DNA of 64,000 bases from JAFDZO01 sp044226845 (GCA_044226845.1 JBGAGG010000007.1:1-64000), one strand, 5' to 3'. Numbered from the stretch's first letter, positions 25,793 to 34,912 are shown. Notes: a model not told the origin generated them from the sequence alone. A program made the numbers and translations.

Positions 25793-26716
25793 TCATATTA
25801 ATCTGTGATTTGAAGTCATATCCATTCCATTCAAAAAATCAATTGCCTTCACTCTTTTTTTTCCTTCTAACTGCAATTCAAGAATCTCCAGCATATTATC
25901 GTTTGTATTCACGAATAACTTCTTGCCTTCTTTCATCAATGTACCGACAGGGGAGTTTGATTTATTCTCCGTTTTCATTGTAAGATAAATCTTCAATATT
26001 TTTCCATCCAATGATGACCATGCAGTTGGATGCGGTGAAAGCCCTTTTACAAAATTATGAATTTCTTCCGATGACTTGCTCCAGTCTATTTTACAATCTT
26101 CTTTAAAAATTTTCGGGGCAGGTGTGGAATGCTCATCTTTCTGCTCCATAATTTTCACTTCACCTTTTTCAATCTCTCTCACTGTTTCCAGAACTAAATT
26201 TGCTCCTATCCCCGAAAGCTTATCATATATTTCTCCGAATGTATCATTCTCTCCTATATCTAATTTTTCCTGTAAAATTATATTTCCCGTATCGACTTTT
26301 TCTTTAAGAAAAAATGTCGTCACTCCCGTTTCTTTATCACCATTGATTATTGCCCAGTTAATAGGAGCAGCGCCTCTGTATTTCGGCAGCAATGAGCCGT
26401 GCAGATTAAATATCCCATACTTCGGAATATCAAATATTACTGAAGGCAAAATCCGGAATGCAACTACTATAATTAAATCAGGTTGTAGCTCTCTCAACTC
26501 ATTCAGAAAATTTTCATCTCTCAGCTTTACAGGCTGGAGAATTTTTAAATTGTTATCCAATGCATATTGCTTCACTTCGGATATTCCCAGTTTCTGTCCT
26601 CTGCCTTTCGGTTTATCCGGAACGGTAACAACGGCTAAAATCTCATGTCCGTTCTTAATTAATACATCTAAAGAGGGAACTGCGAACTGCGGCGTTCCCA
26701 TAAAAATTATCTTCAA
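25793..26716 (-). CDS. fmt: Methionyl-tRNA formyltransferase
   Basis: A 307-residue enzyme that formylates the initiator Met-tRNA. The N-terminal LKIIFMGTPQFAVPSL is standard. The catalytic Asn-His-Asp set is visible in FNLHGSLLPKYRGAAPINWAI and the EKVDTGNIILQ loop. The C-terminal OB-like domain starts near residue 200. The frame extends upstream to 26785, but that stretch is the terminator hairpin of the preceding gene. I therefore chose the TTG at 26714-26716, which places KIIFMGTP at the N-terminus as in the family. Peptide deformylase, its functional partner, lies 2 kb upstream, separated by a secreted-protein gene. Confidence 0.93.
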   Translation of the reverse strand: MKIIFMGTPQFAVPSLDVLIKNGHEILAVVTVPDKPKGRGQKLGISEVKQYALDNNLKILQPVKLRDENFLNELRELQPDLIIVVAFRILPSVIFDIPKYGIFNLHGSLLPKYRGAAPINWAIINGDKETGVTTFFLKEKVDTGNIILQEKLDIGENDTFGEIYDKLSGIGANLVLETVREIEKGEVKIMEQKDEHSTPAPKIFKEDCKIDWSKSSEEIHNFVKGLSPHPTAWSSLDGKILKIYLTMKTENKSNSPVGTLMKEGKKLFVNTNDNMLEILELQLEGKKRVKAIDFLNGMDMTSNHRLI

Positions 26717-26741
26717 TCTTCTTCTGCCTGTTTTTATTAAA

Positions 26742-26783
26742 ATAAAAAAATAAACCTGACGTTCAACTAAGCCCGTCAGGTTC
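26742..26783 (-). terminator. Terminator of the secreted T9SS protein gene
   Basis: On the minus strand the stem AACCTGACG / CGTCAGGTT is followed by TTATTTTTTTATT. It ends just before fmt, which argues against the longer fmt start. Confidence 0.9.
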
Positions 26784-26813
26784 AAATTAAAAAAATTATG
26801 TCTATGTATTGAG

Positions 26814-28598
26814 TTATTTAATCAGGGACATCTTTTTTACATCTGTAAAATTTCCTGTGGATAGCTTATAAAAATAAACTCCGCTGGAAAGATTTAAGCC
26901 TGATGTATTGAAATCAACTGAATACTTTCCTGCATTTTGATTTGCATTAACTAAGCTTGCTACTTCGTTTCCTAAAATATCATAAACCTTCAATGTTACA
27001 AATCCTGAAACAGGTATTGAGTACTTTATACTTGTTGATGGATTGAAAGGATTAGGATAATTTTGCGATAATGAATAATCGTTTGCAGTTTGTGAGTTTC
27101 CGTTTACTCCTACCATTACTAAATCTTCTCCGTTATAGTTTACGTTCGCATTTCCCGTACCGTTATAAACAATTGCACCATAATAAAGTCCTAACCTCTT
27201 AAAGCCGGTTACATCAGGAGCTATATTTATTGATGGTGAGGTTCCGTAGTTTAATAAATCAGTATTTCTTGTAAAGCCTCCTGCAGGACTTTTTGTCTGG
27301 CAGTAAGCTACTCCTGAAGGAGTTAAATAGGCTACTCTGAAAGTGCTATCCCATGGATTTGCATCGCACATAGCTAAAGTTGAACCCGCTGCTTCAGTCG
27401 GGAAATTATAATACGAAGTTGTATTAAACGAAGGTCCGCCCGGTGTATTATAGTTATAGAATGATGTATTTAAACCGCCTACAGTAGCAACGAAAGTGCA
27501 AATCATTTGTCCCGTAATTCTGTTAACTGTGAGCTGTGAGAAAAATTCAGGATTTGATGAGTTGGCAGGATTTACCTGAACCCATGTACCGCCTACGAAA
27601 TTAGCAACTGCAATTTTCCTTACTCTTAAATTTGGATTTGCTGCCGTTAAGTTATTTGCGAGTACAACATACAAAGAATCACCGGCCGGGAATTTTATAT
27701 AATCTATATCCAGATCATAATCATTAAAAGTACTTCTTGCAATTGCTGTTGTGAATGTTGCGCCCCAGTCTAAAGTCATAGCTGCCATTGCTGCGTTTGC
27801 AGTTGGAGTTGAAGAGCTGTAATCTGAATATGTAATATACCACGCTGTTGTTGAAGAAGGATACTGTGATGCATCGGTCATTATTGCAGGATTAATTAAT
27901 CCTCTTCCTACAGGTGTAGAAGTTACCTGAACAGTTCTGGGGTTTGTTCCGTCAGAATTCAGAAAGCCCATATAAAGTTGTCCGTCAGTCGATGAAACAG
28001 ATGTTGTTAGTGATGCTGCAAAACCGAGTTTAATTACATTAGCAGAATCCGCTGTGTAAAAATCAAATGAATGGAAAAATAAACCTTGAGCTGTAAATCT
28101 TTGTATAGATGTCCATGAAGAACCGTTATTGGTAGATTTAAAGACATAGAGTGTATCGCGGGTGCTTCTGATAAAAGCACAGTAACGGTTTCCGGCGCTG
28201 TCAGATTTTATTCTTAATGTTCGCGGATTTTCACCAACTGAAGTATTAGTACCGCCTGCTGCAATGTTCCCTGTGAAAATACGGAAATTGTAATTACCCC
28301 AGTCATTTTGAAACGGAGGCAGGTTGCAAGGCCCGTCTGCCTGAAGGCGCACATTTGGTGAAGTTACAGATGTAAGTTTATCGGGGTATTGCGATTTTAG
28401 TTCATTCAGGATTCGTGTAAAATTCTGAACATCATTTGAAGATTTTGCTGCAATCAGCTGTCTCCATTTAATTCCGAATTCAGAGTTATCAACTACTTCT
28501 TTGTAAACAGGATTTTCTTCTTCCTGAATCCGCTGCAATGATTGTGCGTTTATCGCGAATGCAAAAAGAAGCAATGAAATGGTAAGCAATTTTTTCAT
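26814..28598 (-). CDS. Secreted protein with type IX secretion sorting domain
   Basis: A 594-residue exported protein: signal peptide MKKLLTISLLLFAFAINAQ, a charged helical propeptide-like region (about 20-80), then a long beta-rich body with a VFKSTNNGSSWTSIQRF Asp-box and several GxxDL/FxxY strands, suggesting a beta-propeller. The C-terminal ~80 residues begin SLSQNYPNPFNPSTSIKYSI and end GVYFYKLSTGNFTDVKKMSLIK, the type IX sorting domain. No catalytic residues of a known enzyme class are recognised. It sits between def and fmt, which are usually adjacent, and has its own strong terminator, so it appears to be an insertion into that locus. Confidence 0.8.
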   Translation of the reverse strand: MKKLLTISLLLFAFAINAQSLQRIQEEENPVYKEVVDNSEFGIKWRQLIAAKSSNDVQNFTRILNELKSQYPDKLTSVTSPNVRLQADGPCNLPPFQNDWGNYNFRIFTGNIAAGGTNTSVGENPRTLRIKSDSAGNRYCAFIRSTRDTLYVFKSTNNGSSWTSIQRFTAQGLFFHSFDFYTADSANVIKLGFAASLTTSVSSTDGQLYMGFLNSDGTNPRTVQVTSTPVGRGLINPAIMTDASQYPSSTTAWYITYSDYSSSTPTANAAMAAMTLDWGATFTTAIARSTFNDYDLDIDYIKFPAGDSLYVVLANNLTAANPNLRVRKIAVANFVGGTWVQVNPANSSNPEFFSQLTVNRITGQMICTFVATVGGLNTSFYNYNTPGGPSFNTTSYYNFPTEAAGSTLAMCDANPWDSTFRVAYLTPSGVAYCQTKSPAGGFTRNTDLLNYGTSPSINIAPDVTGFKRLGLYYGAIVYNGTGNANVNYNGEDLVMVGVNGNSQTANDYSLSQNYPNPFNPSTSIKYSIPVSGFVTLKVYDILGNEVASLVNANQNAGKYSVDFNTSGLNLSSGVYFYKLSTGNFTDVKKMSLIK

Positions 28599-28692
28599 AG
28601 CTGTTTTAGTTTTATTTTATGAAGTGTTATTTTAAGCTCTTTTGCTTTGTAGTGCGAATGAAAACTATATATTCAGTGCTAAATATACAAAC

Positions 28693-29244
28693 TTATTTTT
28701 TAAGTATCACAGGATAATTCATTTCAAAATCTCCTTTTCTTATTTTTGTAAGTTCTGCTTTTCTTTCTTTTTTTTCTTCAGGTGTGAGGAAGTCTGTAAT
28801 AAGCCTTCCGTTCAGGTGGTCAACTTCATGCTGTATTACACGCGCAAGCATATCATCTGCTTCTAATACTACGGGCTTTAATGCGAAGTCATCATACCTT
28901 ATAATTATTTTCTCGTCTCTCTCTACATCAACTCCAAATCCCGGAATGCTGAGACAACCTTCTTCCATTACAACTTTATCGCCGAATGATTTTTCAATGA
29001 CCGGATTTATAAGTATGAACGGTTTTAGATCTTTATATTGTTTATGATGGGAAACATCTACTATACAGACTGCCGTATCTGCATTTACCTGCGGAGCAGC
29101 AATTCCCTGCCCGTTAGATTTTCTCATAGTGTAGAACATATCTTCTACTAACTCTAAAAAATCTGCATCAATTTTTTTAACAGGTTTGGATTTTTTTCTT
29201 AATATTTCCATACCTAATATAGTAATGGGAAGCTGATTCGGCAT
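28693..29244 (-). CDS. def: Peptide deformylase
   Basis: A 183-residue metallohydrolase that removes the formyl group from new proteins. The three motifs are clear: GQGIAAPQV (45-53), EEGCLSIPG (94-102, metal ligand Cys97) and QHEVDHLNG (138-146, ligands His139 and His143, catalytic Glu140). The length is typical for type I enzymes. It works with Fmt, whose gene lies downstream on the same strand after an intervening secreted-protein gene. A highly A+T-rich stretch follows the stop. No ribosome site is evident before the ATG. Confidence 0.95.
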   Translation of the reverse strand: MPNQLPITILGMEILRKKSKPVKKIDADFLELVEDMFYTMRKSNGQGIAAPQVNADTAVCIVDVSHHKQYKDLKPFILINPVIEKSFGDKVVMEEGCLSIPGFGVDVERDEKIIIRYDDFALKPVVLEADDMLARVIQHEVDHLNGRLITDFLTPEEKKERKAELTKIRKGDFEMNYPVILKK

Positions 29245-29394
29245 ATAGTATAATTGCTGTTTTAATTTAACCTGTAAAAATACGAAAGATATTGAAGTTA
29301 TAAAAGGAAAATGAGCAGTAGGAAAAAGTGAAAAACTGTCAGTTCGCCTCGGCGATTTAATCCTGCCAGGTCAAACATTACTATATTAATAAGT

Positions 29395-29418
29395 AGAGAC
29401 GCAAAGTTTTGCGTCTCT
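29395..29418. repeat. Palindrome AGAGACGC...GCGTCTCT
   Basis: Perfect 11-bp inverted repeat with a 2-nt loop. It resembles short GAGACGC palindromes dispersed in intergenic regions of many bacteria. There is no T tract on either side, so it is not an obvious terminator. Confidence 0.6.
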
Positions 29419-29482
29419 TCATAAAACAAATCAAAACAAATTGCCACGGCATTTAAGCCGTGGATAGTAGAATCATGAATTT

Positions 29483-29523
29483 GTAACCCCTCCTTAATAA
29501 GGAGGGGGAAGGGGGTGGTTAAC
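29483..29523. repeat. Dispersed G-rich palindrome (copy d)
   Basis: ACCCCTCCTTAATAAGGAGG followed by GGGAAGGGGGTGGTTAAC. A member of the window-wide family with core CCCCTCCTTnnnAAGGAGGGG and a GGGGGTGGT or GGGGGCGGT tail. Confidence 0.75.
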
Positions 29524-29533
29524 AAAAAGAATT

Positions 29534-29572
29534 TAAAAAAAAGACCTGACAGGATTAAAAACCTGTCAGGTC
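29534..29572 (-). terminator. Terminator of the M3-like peptidase gene
   Basis: Perfect 11-bp stem GACCTGACAGG / CCTGTCAGGTC. On the minus strand it is followed by TTTTTTTT. It lies about 30 nt after the stop codon. Confidence 0.9.
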
Positions 29573-29602
29573 AAATTTTGAATGTGCCAATACAATATTC
29601 TT

Positions 29603-31102
29603 TTAATTCGCCAGCACCTTTGAAATATTTTTATATAAAGGATCAACGGATAAGTTTTCGTGTCCCAGCATTTTCATAAGTTCATCTGCACTGTATTTTT
29701 GACCGTAGCTGTAGATATCAAGCAGGAATTTTCCCGCTTCAGGATTTACAAACCAGTCCTCGTTAAATTTATTTTTTAAGACTTCATTTAAATTTTCCTG
29801 AAACATCCATGCTCTTATATATCTTGCAGTGTAAAAATATCCGTCAACATCCTGTAAGTAAGTTTCCTTGTTATATTGAACATGGTTTGCCTTTGTAAGA
29901 GTCTCTGCATAAACTTCATCCATACCATCAATTGTTTCCGCTTCAGCAAGTTTTATTTCGTAATCTATTTTTCCTGCATATCTTCTCAGCATCATTAGCT
30001 CATCAAAATTTCTCTGGATGAAATAATCTTTGTTCTTTTCAAAATCTACATCAAGCACTTTCTTCATCCATAAAGGATTTAATGTTAAGTGGTCAAGATT
30101 CATTGCATAGCCTTCTGTTACAGAGTTATCACCGAACCATTTATATTCAAAGCCGATACTCTTATCTATATTTGCAAAATGAAGCGCATGGCCAAGCTCG
30201 TGAAGGAATGTAGTATAATCATCTTTTCCGCCTCTTGGTGAAAGCACAAGATATACTTCATGCGGAATTCTTACCGGCGAGCAGAATGCGCGCGGCGACT
30301 TATTTTCTCTGCTCTCAATATCAAAGCTGATTTTATTATTGGCAGTAATATCTATTCCCATCTTTGAAACAAAGCCGCTCATCTTATCCATCATCTGGCT
30401 TTTCGGAAAATATTTATCAAATTCTTTTCCGCGGTTCATATACATCATATCATGTCTTTTAAGCTGGTCAATGCTTAAGCTTAATTTTTTCTTTGCAAAA
30501 AAGCTTAGCGTATCGGTATACATTTCTTCAGTCTTTTTCAGGAAGTCCTGCATCTGCGCATTTACTTTGTACAGGTCAATGCCTGATAAGGTCTGGAACA
30601 TATCAATTTTATTTTTGAAGCCGAAGCTTTTTATCAGACCGCTTTCTTTTTTATTTGCTTCGCGGGCAATAGGATTTATTTCTTTTGCAAGAAATTCATC
30701 CTTCTTTAATTCTATTTCATTTCTTCTTTCGCGTTCATGTGTTTTTAATATCTCACCCATTACAGAGCGGAACGGTACGCGTTTGTTATCAATTTCTATT
30801 GTTCCGTTAGTTTCAGCAGCAAGCTCCTGCATTGCAAGATCGCTCAGCTCGAAACCCATAATTTCATTGTAAAGATTTTCGAGAAGTATATTTAACCTGC
30901 TTAGCTCAGAGGGATTATCTTTATTGTTTTCAATTTCTCTATGAATAAGGTCGATGTTTTCCTTTTTATGAATATCAGGATACTTCGAATAAATTGCATC
31001 AAGGTCTATTTCGTTTTTTAATCCGGCGCCCTGAAGATAAAATTCTTTCGAAATTTCCTGATTGAAATTTTCCGACTGCTCCCTTAGTTTTTTAATTGTC
31101 AT
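29603..31102 (-). CDS. M3-family-like zinc oligopeptidase
   Basis: A 499-residue soluble peptidase. The zinc site is HELGH (residues 301-305) in FLHELGHALHF, with the third ligand Glu330 in SVTEGYAMNLDHL, the gluzincin arrangement of thimet-like M3 peptidases. The rest is mainly helical, as in that fold. It has no signal peptide, so it probably degrades peptides in the cytoplasm. The frame begins at a TTG 15 nt upstream, but that TTG is part of the TTGAAAGGAAAG ribosome site. The ATG at 31100-31102 is therefore the start. It is shorter than classic PepF (about 600). Its own terminator separates it from def. Confidence 0.8.
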   Translation of the reverse strand: MTIKKLREQSENFNQEISKEFYLQGAGLKNEIDLDAIYSKYPDIHKKENIDLIHREIENNKDNPSELSRLNILLENLYNEIMGFELSDLAMQELAAETNGTIEIDNKRVPFRSVMGEILKTHERERRNEIELKKDEFLAKEINPIAREANKKESGLIKSFGFKNKIDMFQTLSGIDLYKVNAQMQDFLKKTEEMYTDTLSFFAKKKLSLSIDQLKRHDMMYMNRGKEFDKYFPKSQMMDKMSGFVSKMGIDITANNKISFDIESRENKSPRAFCSPVRIPHEVYLVLSPRGGKDDYTTFLHELGHALHFANIDKSIGFEYKWFGDNSVTEGYAMNLDHLTLNPLWMKKVLDVDFEKNKDYFIQRNFDELMMLRRYAGKIDYEIKLAEAETIDGMDEVYAETLTKANHVQYNKETYLQDVDGYFYTARYIRAWMFQENLNEVLKNKFNEDWFVNPEAGKFLLDIYSYGQKYSADELMKMLGHENLSVDPLYKNISKVLAN

Positions 31103-31117
31103 CGTCTTTCCTTTCAA

Positions 31118-31505
31118 ATTATATTTTTAAATGTTATTTTCTTAAAACAGGTAATTAAACTCATTTTTTCCCATTTGTCGCACAACTTATTATATACGTA
31201 ATCTTTTCTTAAAAGTTACGTTTTTTCAAGAATTTTATACTTACTGAGCTTTGTTTAAACAAAACAATATATCAGAGTGCGGTATCACCCGCCCCCTCCC
31301 TGAATGGGAGGGGGATAAAAATTCTTTGTATAACTGTGCAGCAAAAGTATGTTTTAGGGGCAGCGGTTTCCGAAATATTGCCAACTCATTTCATTCACCA
31401 TTCCAAAGAGTCTCAATTTCTATACCAAACAATTTTCTGTTTTTAAAATCAATATTTATTCAAATTTATCAACTTTACTTAATTAAATTCTTTTAAGGAG
31501 AAAAT
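31118..31505. other. Intergenic region upstream of EF-G2
   Basis: About 390 nt between the divergent M3-like peptidase and EF-G2 genes. Both promoters must lie here. It holds one dispersed G-rich palindrome (31281-31316, reverse orientation) and a TTTGTTTAAACAAA palindrome (31250-31263). An 81-codon open frame across it shows no protein-like features. Confidence 0.6.
31281..31316. repeat. Dispersed G-rich palindrome (copy e, reversed)
   Basis: GGTATCACCCGCCCCCTCCC then TGAATGGGAGGGGGAT. It is the reverse-oriented form of the family seen at 33679-33737, including the GGTATCA end. Confidence 0.7.
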
Positions 31506-33620
31506 ATGCCAACTTTTACATCAGAGCAAATCAGGAATATTTCGATTATCGGGCACGGAACGACTGGTAAAACAATTTTTGCAGAATCTATGCTTTATGT
31601 TGCGGGCACAACTAACAGATTCGGAAAGATTGAAGAGGGTAACACTGTCAGTGATTACCACAAAGACGAAATAGAAAAACAAATTTCAATCAACTCTTCT
31701 GTATTAAATACAACGTGGAAAAATTCAAAGGGCGAACCGCGAAAAATTAACATCATCGATACTCCCGGCTATATAGATTTTCTCGGTGAAGTAAAATCTT
31801 CTCTTCGTGTTACCGATACATCAGTATTATTAATTGATTCATTCAAAGGAAGGGAAGTAGGAACTGAGCTCAGCTTCCATTATACTAAAGATTATGAGAA
31901 TAATATTATCTTCGTTATAAATAAACTTGACCAGGATAATTCAGATTTTGATAAGTGTATTGAACAGCTTCGCGAGAGCTTCGGCAGCGAAGTTGCAGTT
32001 GTGCAGTTTCCGTTAAATCCAGGACCTGCATTCGATGCAGTGGTTGACGTTGCAAGAATGAAAGTGCTTCGCTTTAAATCAGACGGCAAGGGTGATTTCA
32101 CTGAAGAAGATATTCCGGATGCATTAAAAGATAAAGCAAACGAATATCACAAACAATTTGTAGAAGTTATAGCTGCTGAAGAAGATGCATTGATGGAAAA
32201 GTTTTTTGAGAACGATGAAAATCTTCCTGAAGAAGATATCAACTACGGTCTTCATAAAGGAATGAAGGAAAGAAAAATTTTCCCTGTGTTCTGCGCCTCG
32301 GGAAAAAACAGTGTAGGGGTGAAACCTGTTATGGATTTCATCTGCGAGTATGCAGAATCTCCATTGGAAAAACCTGCCGAACGCGGTCACAGCCCTAACA
32401 AAGACGACGTCATTGAAGTCCCTGCAAATCCTAACGGTGAACCCTGCTTATTTATTTTTAAAACAGTCTCAGAAAAAAATATCGGTGAGCTTTCATTCTT
32501 CAGAGTTTACTCTGGAGGCATAAAGCCCGGCATGGACTTAATAAATGAAGCTAACGGAAAGACGGAACGTATTTCCCAGCTTTATTATATGAACGGCAAG
32601 GATAGAAAAGAAGTAACTGAACTGAAGTGCGGAGATATTGCCGCTGTTGTAAAATTAAAAGACACGCATACAAATAATACATTAAGCTCAAAAAATTTCC
32701 CTGTAGTGCTGCCATATATAATTTATCCTGAGCATAATATGACGCTCGCAATCTTCCCTAAGAAAAAAGGCGAAGAAGATAAAATTGCAGCAGCACTTCA
32801 TACATTACATGAAGAGGATCCGACATTTATAGTTGCTCATCACCCTGAAACGCATCAGACACTTATCAGCGGACAAGGTGAAATGCACCTTAACGTTATC
32901 ATCAACAGAATAAAAACCAAGTTCGGACTTGATGTCGAAGTCGAAGAGCCGAAGATTCCTTACAGAGAAACAATCCGTTCAGTTGTAAAAGATTCCGAAT
33001 TCAAATATAAAAAACAATCAGGCGGTCACGGTCAGTACGGACACGTTCACATCCGCTTAGAGCCGAATGAAAGAGGCAGCGGATTTGAATTTATAAATGA
33101 AATTGTCGGCGGAGTTATTCCCGGCAAATTTATTCCTGCCGTTGAAAAAGGAATTCAGGAAGTTTTAGTGGACGGAGTTATTGCAGGCTATCCGGTTGTT
33201 GATGTTAAAGTCGCATTGCACTTCGGTTCTTATCACGATGTTGATTCATCGGATATGTCATTTAAAATTGCAGGGGCGCAGGCATTCAGAAAAGGATTTA
33301 AAGAAGCAAAGCCTGTATTGCTCGAGCCGATTTACGATGTTGAAATTGTATTCCCTGAAGAATTCATGGGAGCAGTTTCCGGCGATATCTCTTCTCGCAG
33401 AGGAAGAATCGGCGGAATGGAAGCAGAAGGTCACATGCAGTTATTGAAGTGCCAGATACCTCTTTCAGAAATGGGCGGGTATTCATCAAAGCTCCGTTCA
33501 CTCACACAAGGCCGAGGAACATACAGAAGAAAGTTCTCACATTATGAAGATGTGCCTAAAGAAGTTGAAGTAAAAATTGTTGCCGAGTACGATAAGCTGA
33601 AGGCAGAAGGGAACTCATAA
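31506..33620 (+). CDS. Elongation factor G, second type (EF-G2-like GTPase)
   Basis: A 704-residue translational GTPase. G1 is GHGTTGKT (16-23), G3 is DTPGYIDF (85-92) and G4 is NKLD (139-142). Domains II to V follow in the normal order, with the domain IV GGHGQYGHVHIRLEP block and the C-terminal GRIGGMEAEGHMQLLKCQIP. The usual switch II histidine (DTPGHVDF) is replaced by tyrosine, and the first loop is GHGxTGKT. Both mark the EF-G2/FusA2 branch rather than the main EF-G. The single-gene setting, away from any rpsL-rpsG-tuf genes, agrees. AAGGAG lies five bases before the ATG. It may act in recycling, stress or a subset of translocation steps; the role is not certain. Confidence 0.88.
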   Translation: MPTFTSEQIRNISIIGHGTTGKTIFAESMLYVAGTTNRFGKIEEGNTVSDYHKDEIEKQISINSSVLNTTWKNSKGEPRKINIIDTPGYIDFLGEVKSSLRVTDTSVLLIDSFKGREVGTELSFHYTKDYENNIIFVINKLDQDNSDFDKCIEQLRESFGSEVAVVQFPLNPGPAFDAVVDVARMKVLRFKSDGKGDFTEEDIPDALKDKANEYHKQFVEVIAAEEDALMEKFFENDENLPEEDINYGLHKGMKERKIFPVFCASGKNSVGVKPVMDFICEYAESPLEKPAERGHSPNKDDVIEVPANPNGEPCLFIFKTVSEKNIGELSFFRVYSGGIKPGMDLINEANGKTERISQLYYMNGKDRKEVTELKCGDIAAVVKLKDTHTNNTLSSKNFPVVLPYIIYPEHNMTLAIFPKKKGEEDKIAAALHTLHEEDPTFIVAHHPETHQTLISGQGEMHLNVIINRIKTKFGLDVEVEEPKIPYRETIRSVVKDSEFKYKKQSGGHGQYGHVHIRLEPNERGSGFEFINEIVGGVIPGKFIPAVEKGIQEVLVDGVIAGYPVVDVKVALHFGSYHDVDSSDMSFKIAGAQAFRKGFKEAKPVLLEPIYDVEIVFPEEFMGAVSGDISSRRGRIGGMEAEGHMQLLKCQIPLSEMGGYSSKLRSLTQGRGTYRRKFSHYEDVPKEVEVKIVAEYDKLKAEGNS

Positions 33621-33678
33621 CACCAATTAATAATTATTAATGAGTAATTAATAATTCAAAACTCTGAGTAAAGCCTTC

Positions 33679-33737
33679 ACCAGCTTCCCCCTCCTTTACA
33701 AGGAGGGGAACTGAGGGGGCGGTATCAAAGGTATTTA
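33679..33737 (+). repeat. Dispersed G-rich palindrome (copy f)
   Basis: CACCAGCTTCCCCCTCCTTT, ACAAGGAGGGGAACTGAGGG, then GGCGGTATCAAAGGTATTT. Same unit as copy g 118 bp further on. Confidence 0.8.
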
Positions 33738-33796
33738 TACTCCCTCCCAAGTCCGAGCTTAGGAAGGAGAATTAAAAATTTATATAAAAAGTTGTC

Positions 33797-33856
33797 CACC
33801 AGCTTCAACCTCTTTTATAAGAAGGGGGACTGAGGGGGCGGTATCAAAAGTATTTT
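33797..33856 (+). repeat. Dispersed G-rich palindrome (copy g)
   Basis: CACCAGCTTCAACCTCTTTT, ATAAGAAGGGGGACTGAGGG, then GGCGGTATCAAAAGTATTTT. The stem has diverged from copy f, while the flanks are nearly identical. Confidence 0.8.
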
Positions 33857-34176
33857 GTAATTTTTTGTAAGTTAATCTATAAACTTTTTTCCCTCGGTTT
33901 GTTTCACCAAAAACAGCGATTTTAAAGCTAAATTATAATTTTTCATCTTCTCCGGTAAATTTTTAGGTAACGGATTTTGTTTTTAAATCAAAAAAATTTA
34001 AAAACATTTGCAATTTTTTTTCCAATCGTTTCGGCACAGGAATTGAATTAATGCCTGTCAAACGATAATAAAAAAGAAAAAATATGCAAAACCCCCAAAA
34101 CTTAAGTTTACCAAGATATACAACTTTAGAAATATTATCATTTAATTTTAAGAATTTAGTAAATAATTTTGACGGT

Positions 34177-34797
34177 ATGGCCAAACCGACCAGAGAAGAA
34201 CTCGAAACATATATTGTAAGCAACCGTGAAAAATACAATCAGTTAGCTGAGTTTTATTCACGCTACAATCCTGAGTATTATCATCAGGTATTTCGCGAAG
34301 TTGAAAATAAATACATTAAGAAAACAGAAAAGCCGGGAGCAAAAGCTCTTGCGCTTAATCAGGAAAGAACAAGCATCGGTCCATTCTTAATGTTTATTAC
34401 TATTTTACTTCTTTGCGGCGGAGGATATTTTTATTTCTTCGGTGAGAAAAAAGACAGCGTAGTAACTGATCACAGTGTAACAACATCTGCTCCGATCGAA
34501 ACTCCCGATATTATTGATTCAAGAAAACAATACGAAGCATGGCAGGAAGACTATATTGAAAGAAGCCGTTCGCGAAGCAAAAATATTATTACAGTAAAGC
34601 CGGAAAATAATTCTGTTTACATCTACGGACAAACTATTACAAGAGACTTAGACAACGTTGCAAAATTATGTGTAAAAGATTATTATACCTCTACCAAAGA
34701 GAACTGGGGCGAGTTTGATGTAACGGGCTATTTGTATGTAGGCGATAAACTTGTAAAGACTTACACAGCAACACCCAAAGGAATAGCCAGCAGATAA
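34177..34797 (+). CDS. Hypothetical single-pass membrane protein
   Basis: About 206 residues from the ATG at 34177 (MAKPTREELETYI). The frame opens at an ATG at 34084, but the added 31 residues look like translated A+T-rich spacer. A TAATTTTG promoter-like octamer sits six bases before 34177, so the start is uncertain. The N-terminal third is a charged helical domain rich in tyrosine (YNQLAEFYSRYNPEYYHQVF). One membrane helix follows at about residues 68-87 (FLMFITILLLCGGGYFYFF). The C-terminal half is probably outside the cytoplasm and beta-rich. I do not recognise the family. A hairpin terminator follows. It stands alone. Confidence 0.55.
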   Translation: MAKPTREELETYIVSNREKYNQLAEFYSRYNPEYYHQVFREVENKYIKKTEKPGAKALALNQERTSIGPFLMFITILLLCGGGYFYFFGEKKDSVVTDHSVTTSAPIETPDIIDSRKQYEAWQEDYIERSRSRSKNIITVKPENNSVYIYGQTITRDLDNVAKLCVKDYYTSTKENWGEFDVTGYLYVGDKLVKTYTATPKGIASR

Positions 34798-34821
34798 AAA
34801 AAGTTTTGACTAAAATTACCA

Positions 34822-34858
34822 GAGCCGTTTCGGATTAATTTTCGGAACGGCTTTTTTT
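34822..34858 (+). terminator. Terminator after the hypothetical membrane protein gene
   Basis: Near-perfect stem GCCGTTTCG / CGGAACGGC followed by a T7 tract. Confidence 0.8.
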
Positions 34859-34867
34859 ATGTTATTG

Positions 34868-34912
34868 TTAACCACCCCCTATCCCCCTCCTTATAAAGGA
34901 GGGGGAAGAATT
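34868..34912. repeat. Dispersed G-rich palindrome (copy h, reversed)
   Basis: TTAACCACCCCCTATCCCCC, TCCTTATAAAGGAGGGGGAA, then GAATTGG. Reverse orientation of the family. It sits in the 328-nt gap before the helix-turn-helix gene, which also holds CATAATTCAAA-type short direct repeats at 34963-35004. Confidence 0.8.

Larger units (their letters stand above)
29245..29602. other. Intergenic region packed with palindromes
   Basis: 358 nt without a gene. It contains an 11-bp inverted repeat AGAGACGCAAA / TTTGCGTCTCT (29395-29418), a CCACGGC / GCCGTGG palindrome (29442-29461), a G-rich dispersed palindrome (29483-29523) and the terminator of the M3-like peptidase gene (29534-29572). Confidence 0.7.
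33621..34083. other. Intergenic region with two dispersed palindromes
   Basis: 463 nt without a gene. Two related G-rich palindromic repeats (33679-33737 and 33797-33856) are each introduced by ACCAGCTTC and closed by GAGGGGGCGGTATCAAA. The remainder is A+T rich. No terminator with a T tract is seen after the EF-G2 gene. Confidence 0.7.

Noticed and set aside
26717..26785. Longer fmt start giving 330 residues
   Set aside because: The added codons lie in the terminator hairpin and T tract of the preceding gene, and KIIFMGTP is normally at the N-terminus.
31251..31496. 81-codon open frame upstream of EF-G2
   Set aside because: It runs through a dispersed palindrome, has no protein-like composition or ribosome site, and lies where promoters are needed.
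34084..34176. Upstream start for the hypothetical membrane protein
   Set aside because: The extra 31 residues look like translated spacer, and a TAATTTTG octamer lies just before the internal ATG. Kept only as an alternative.
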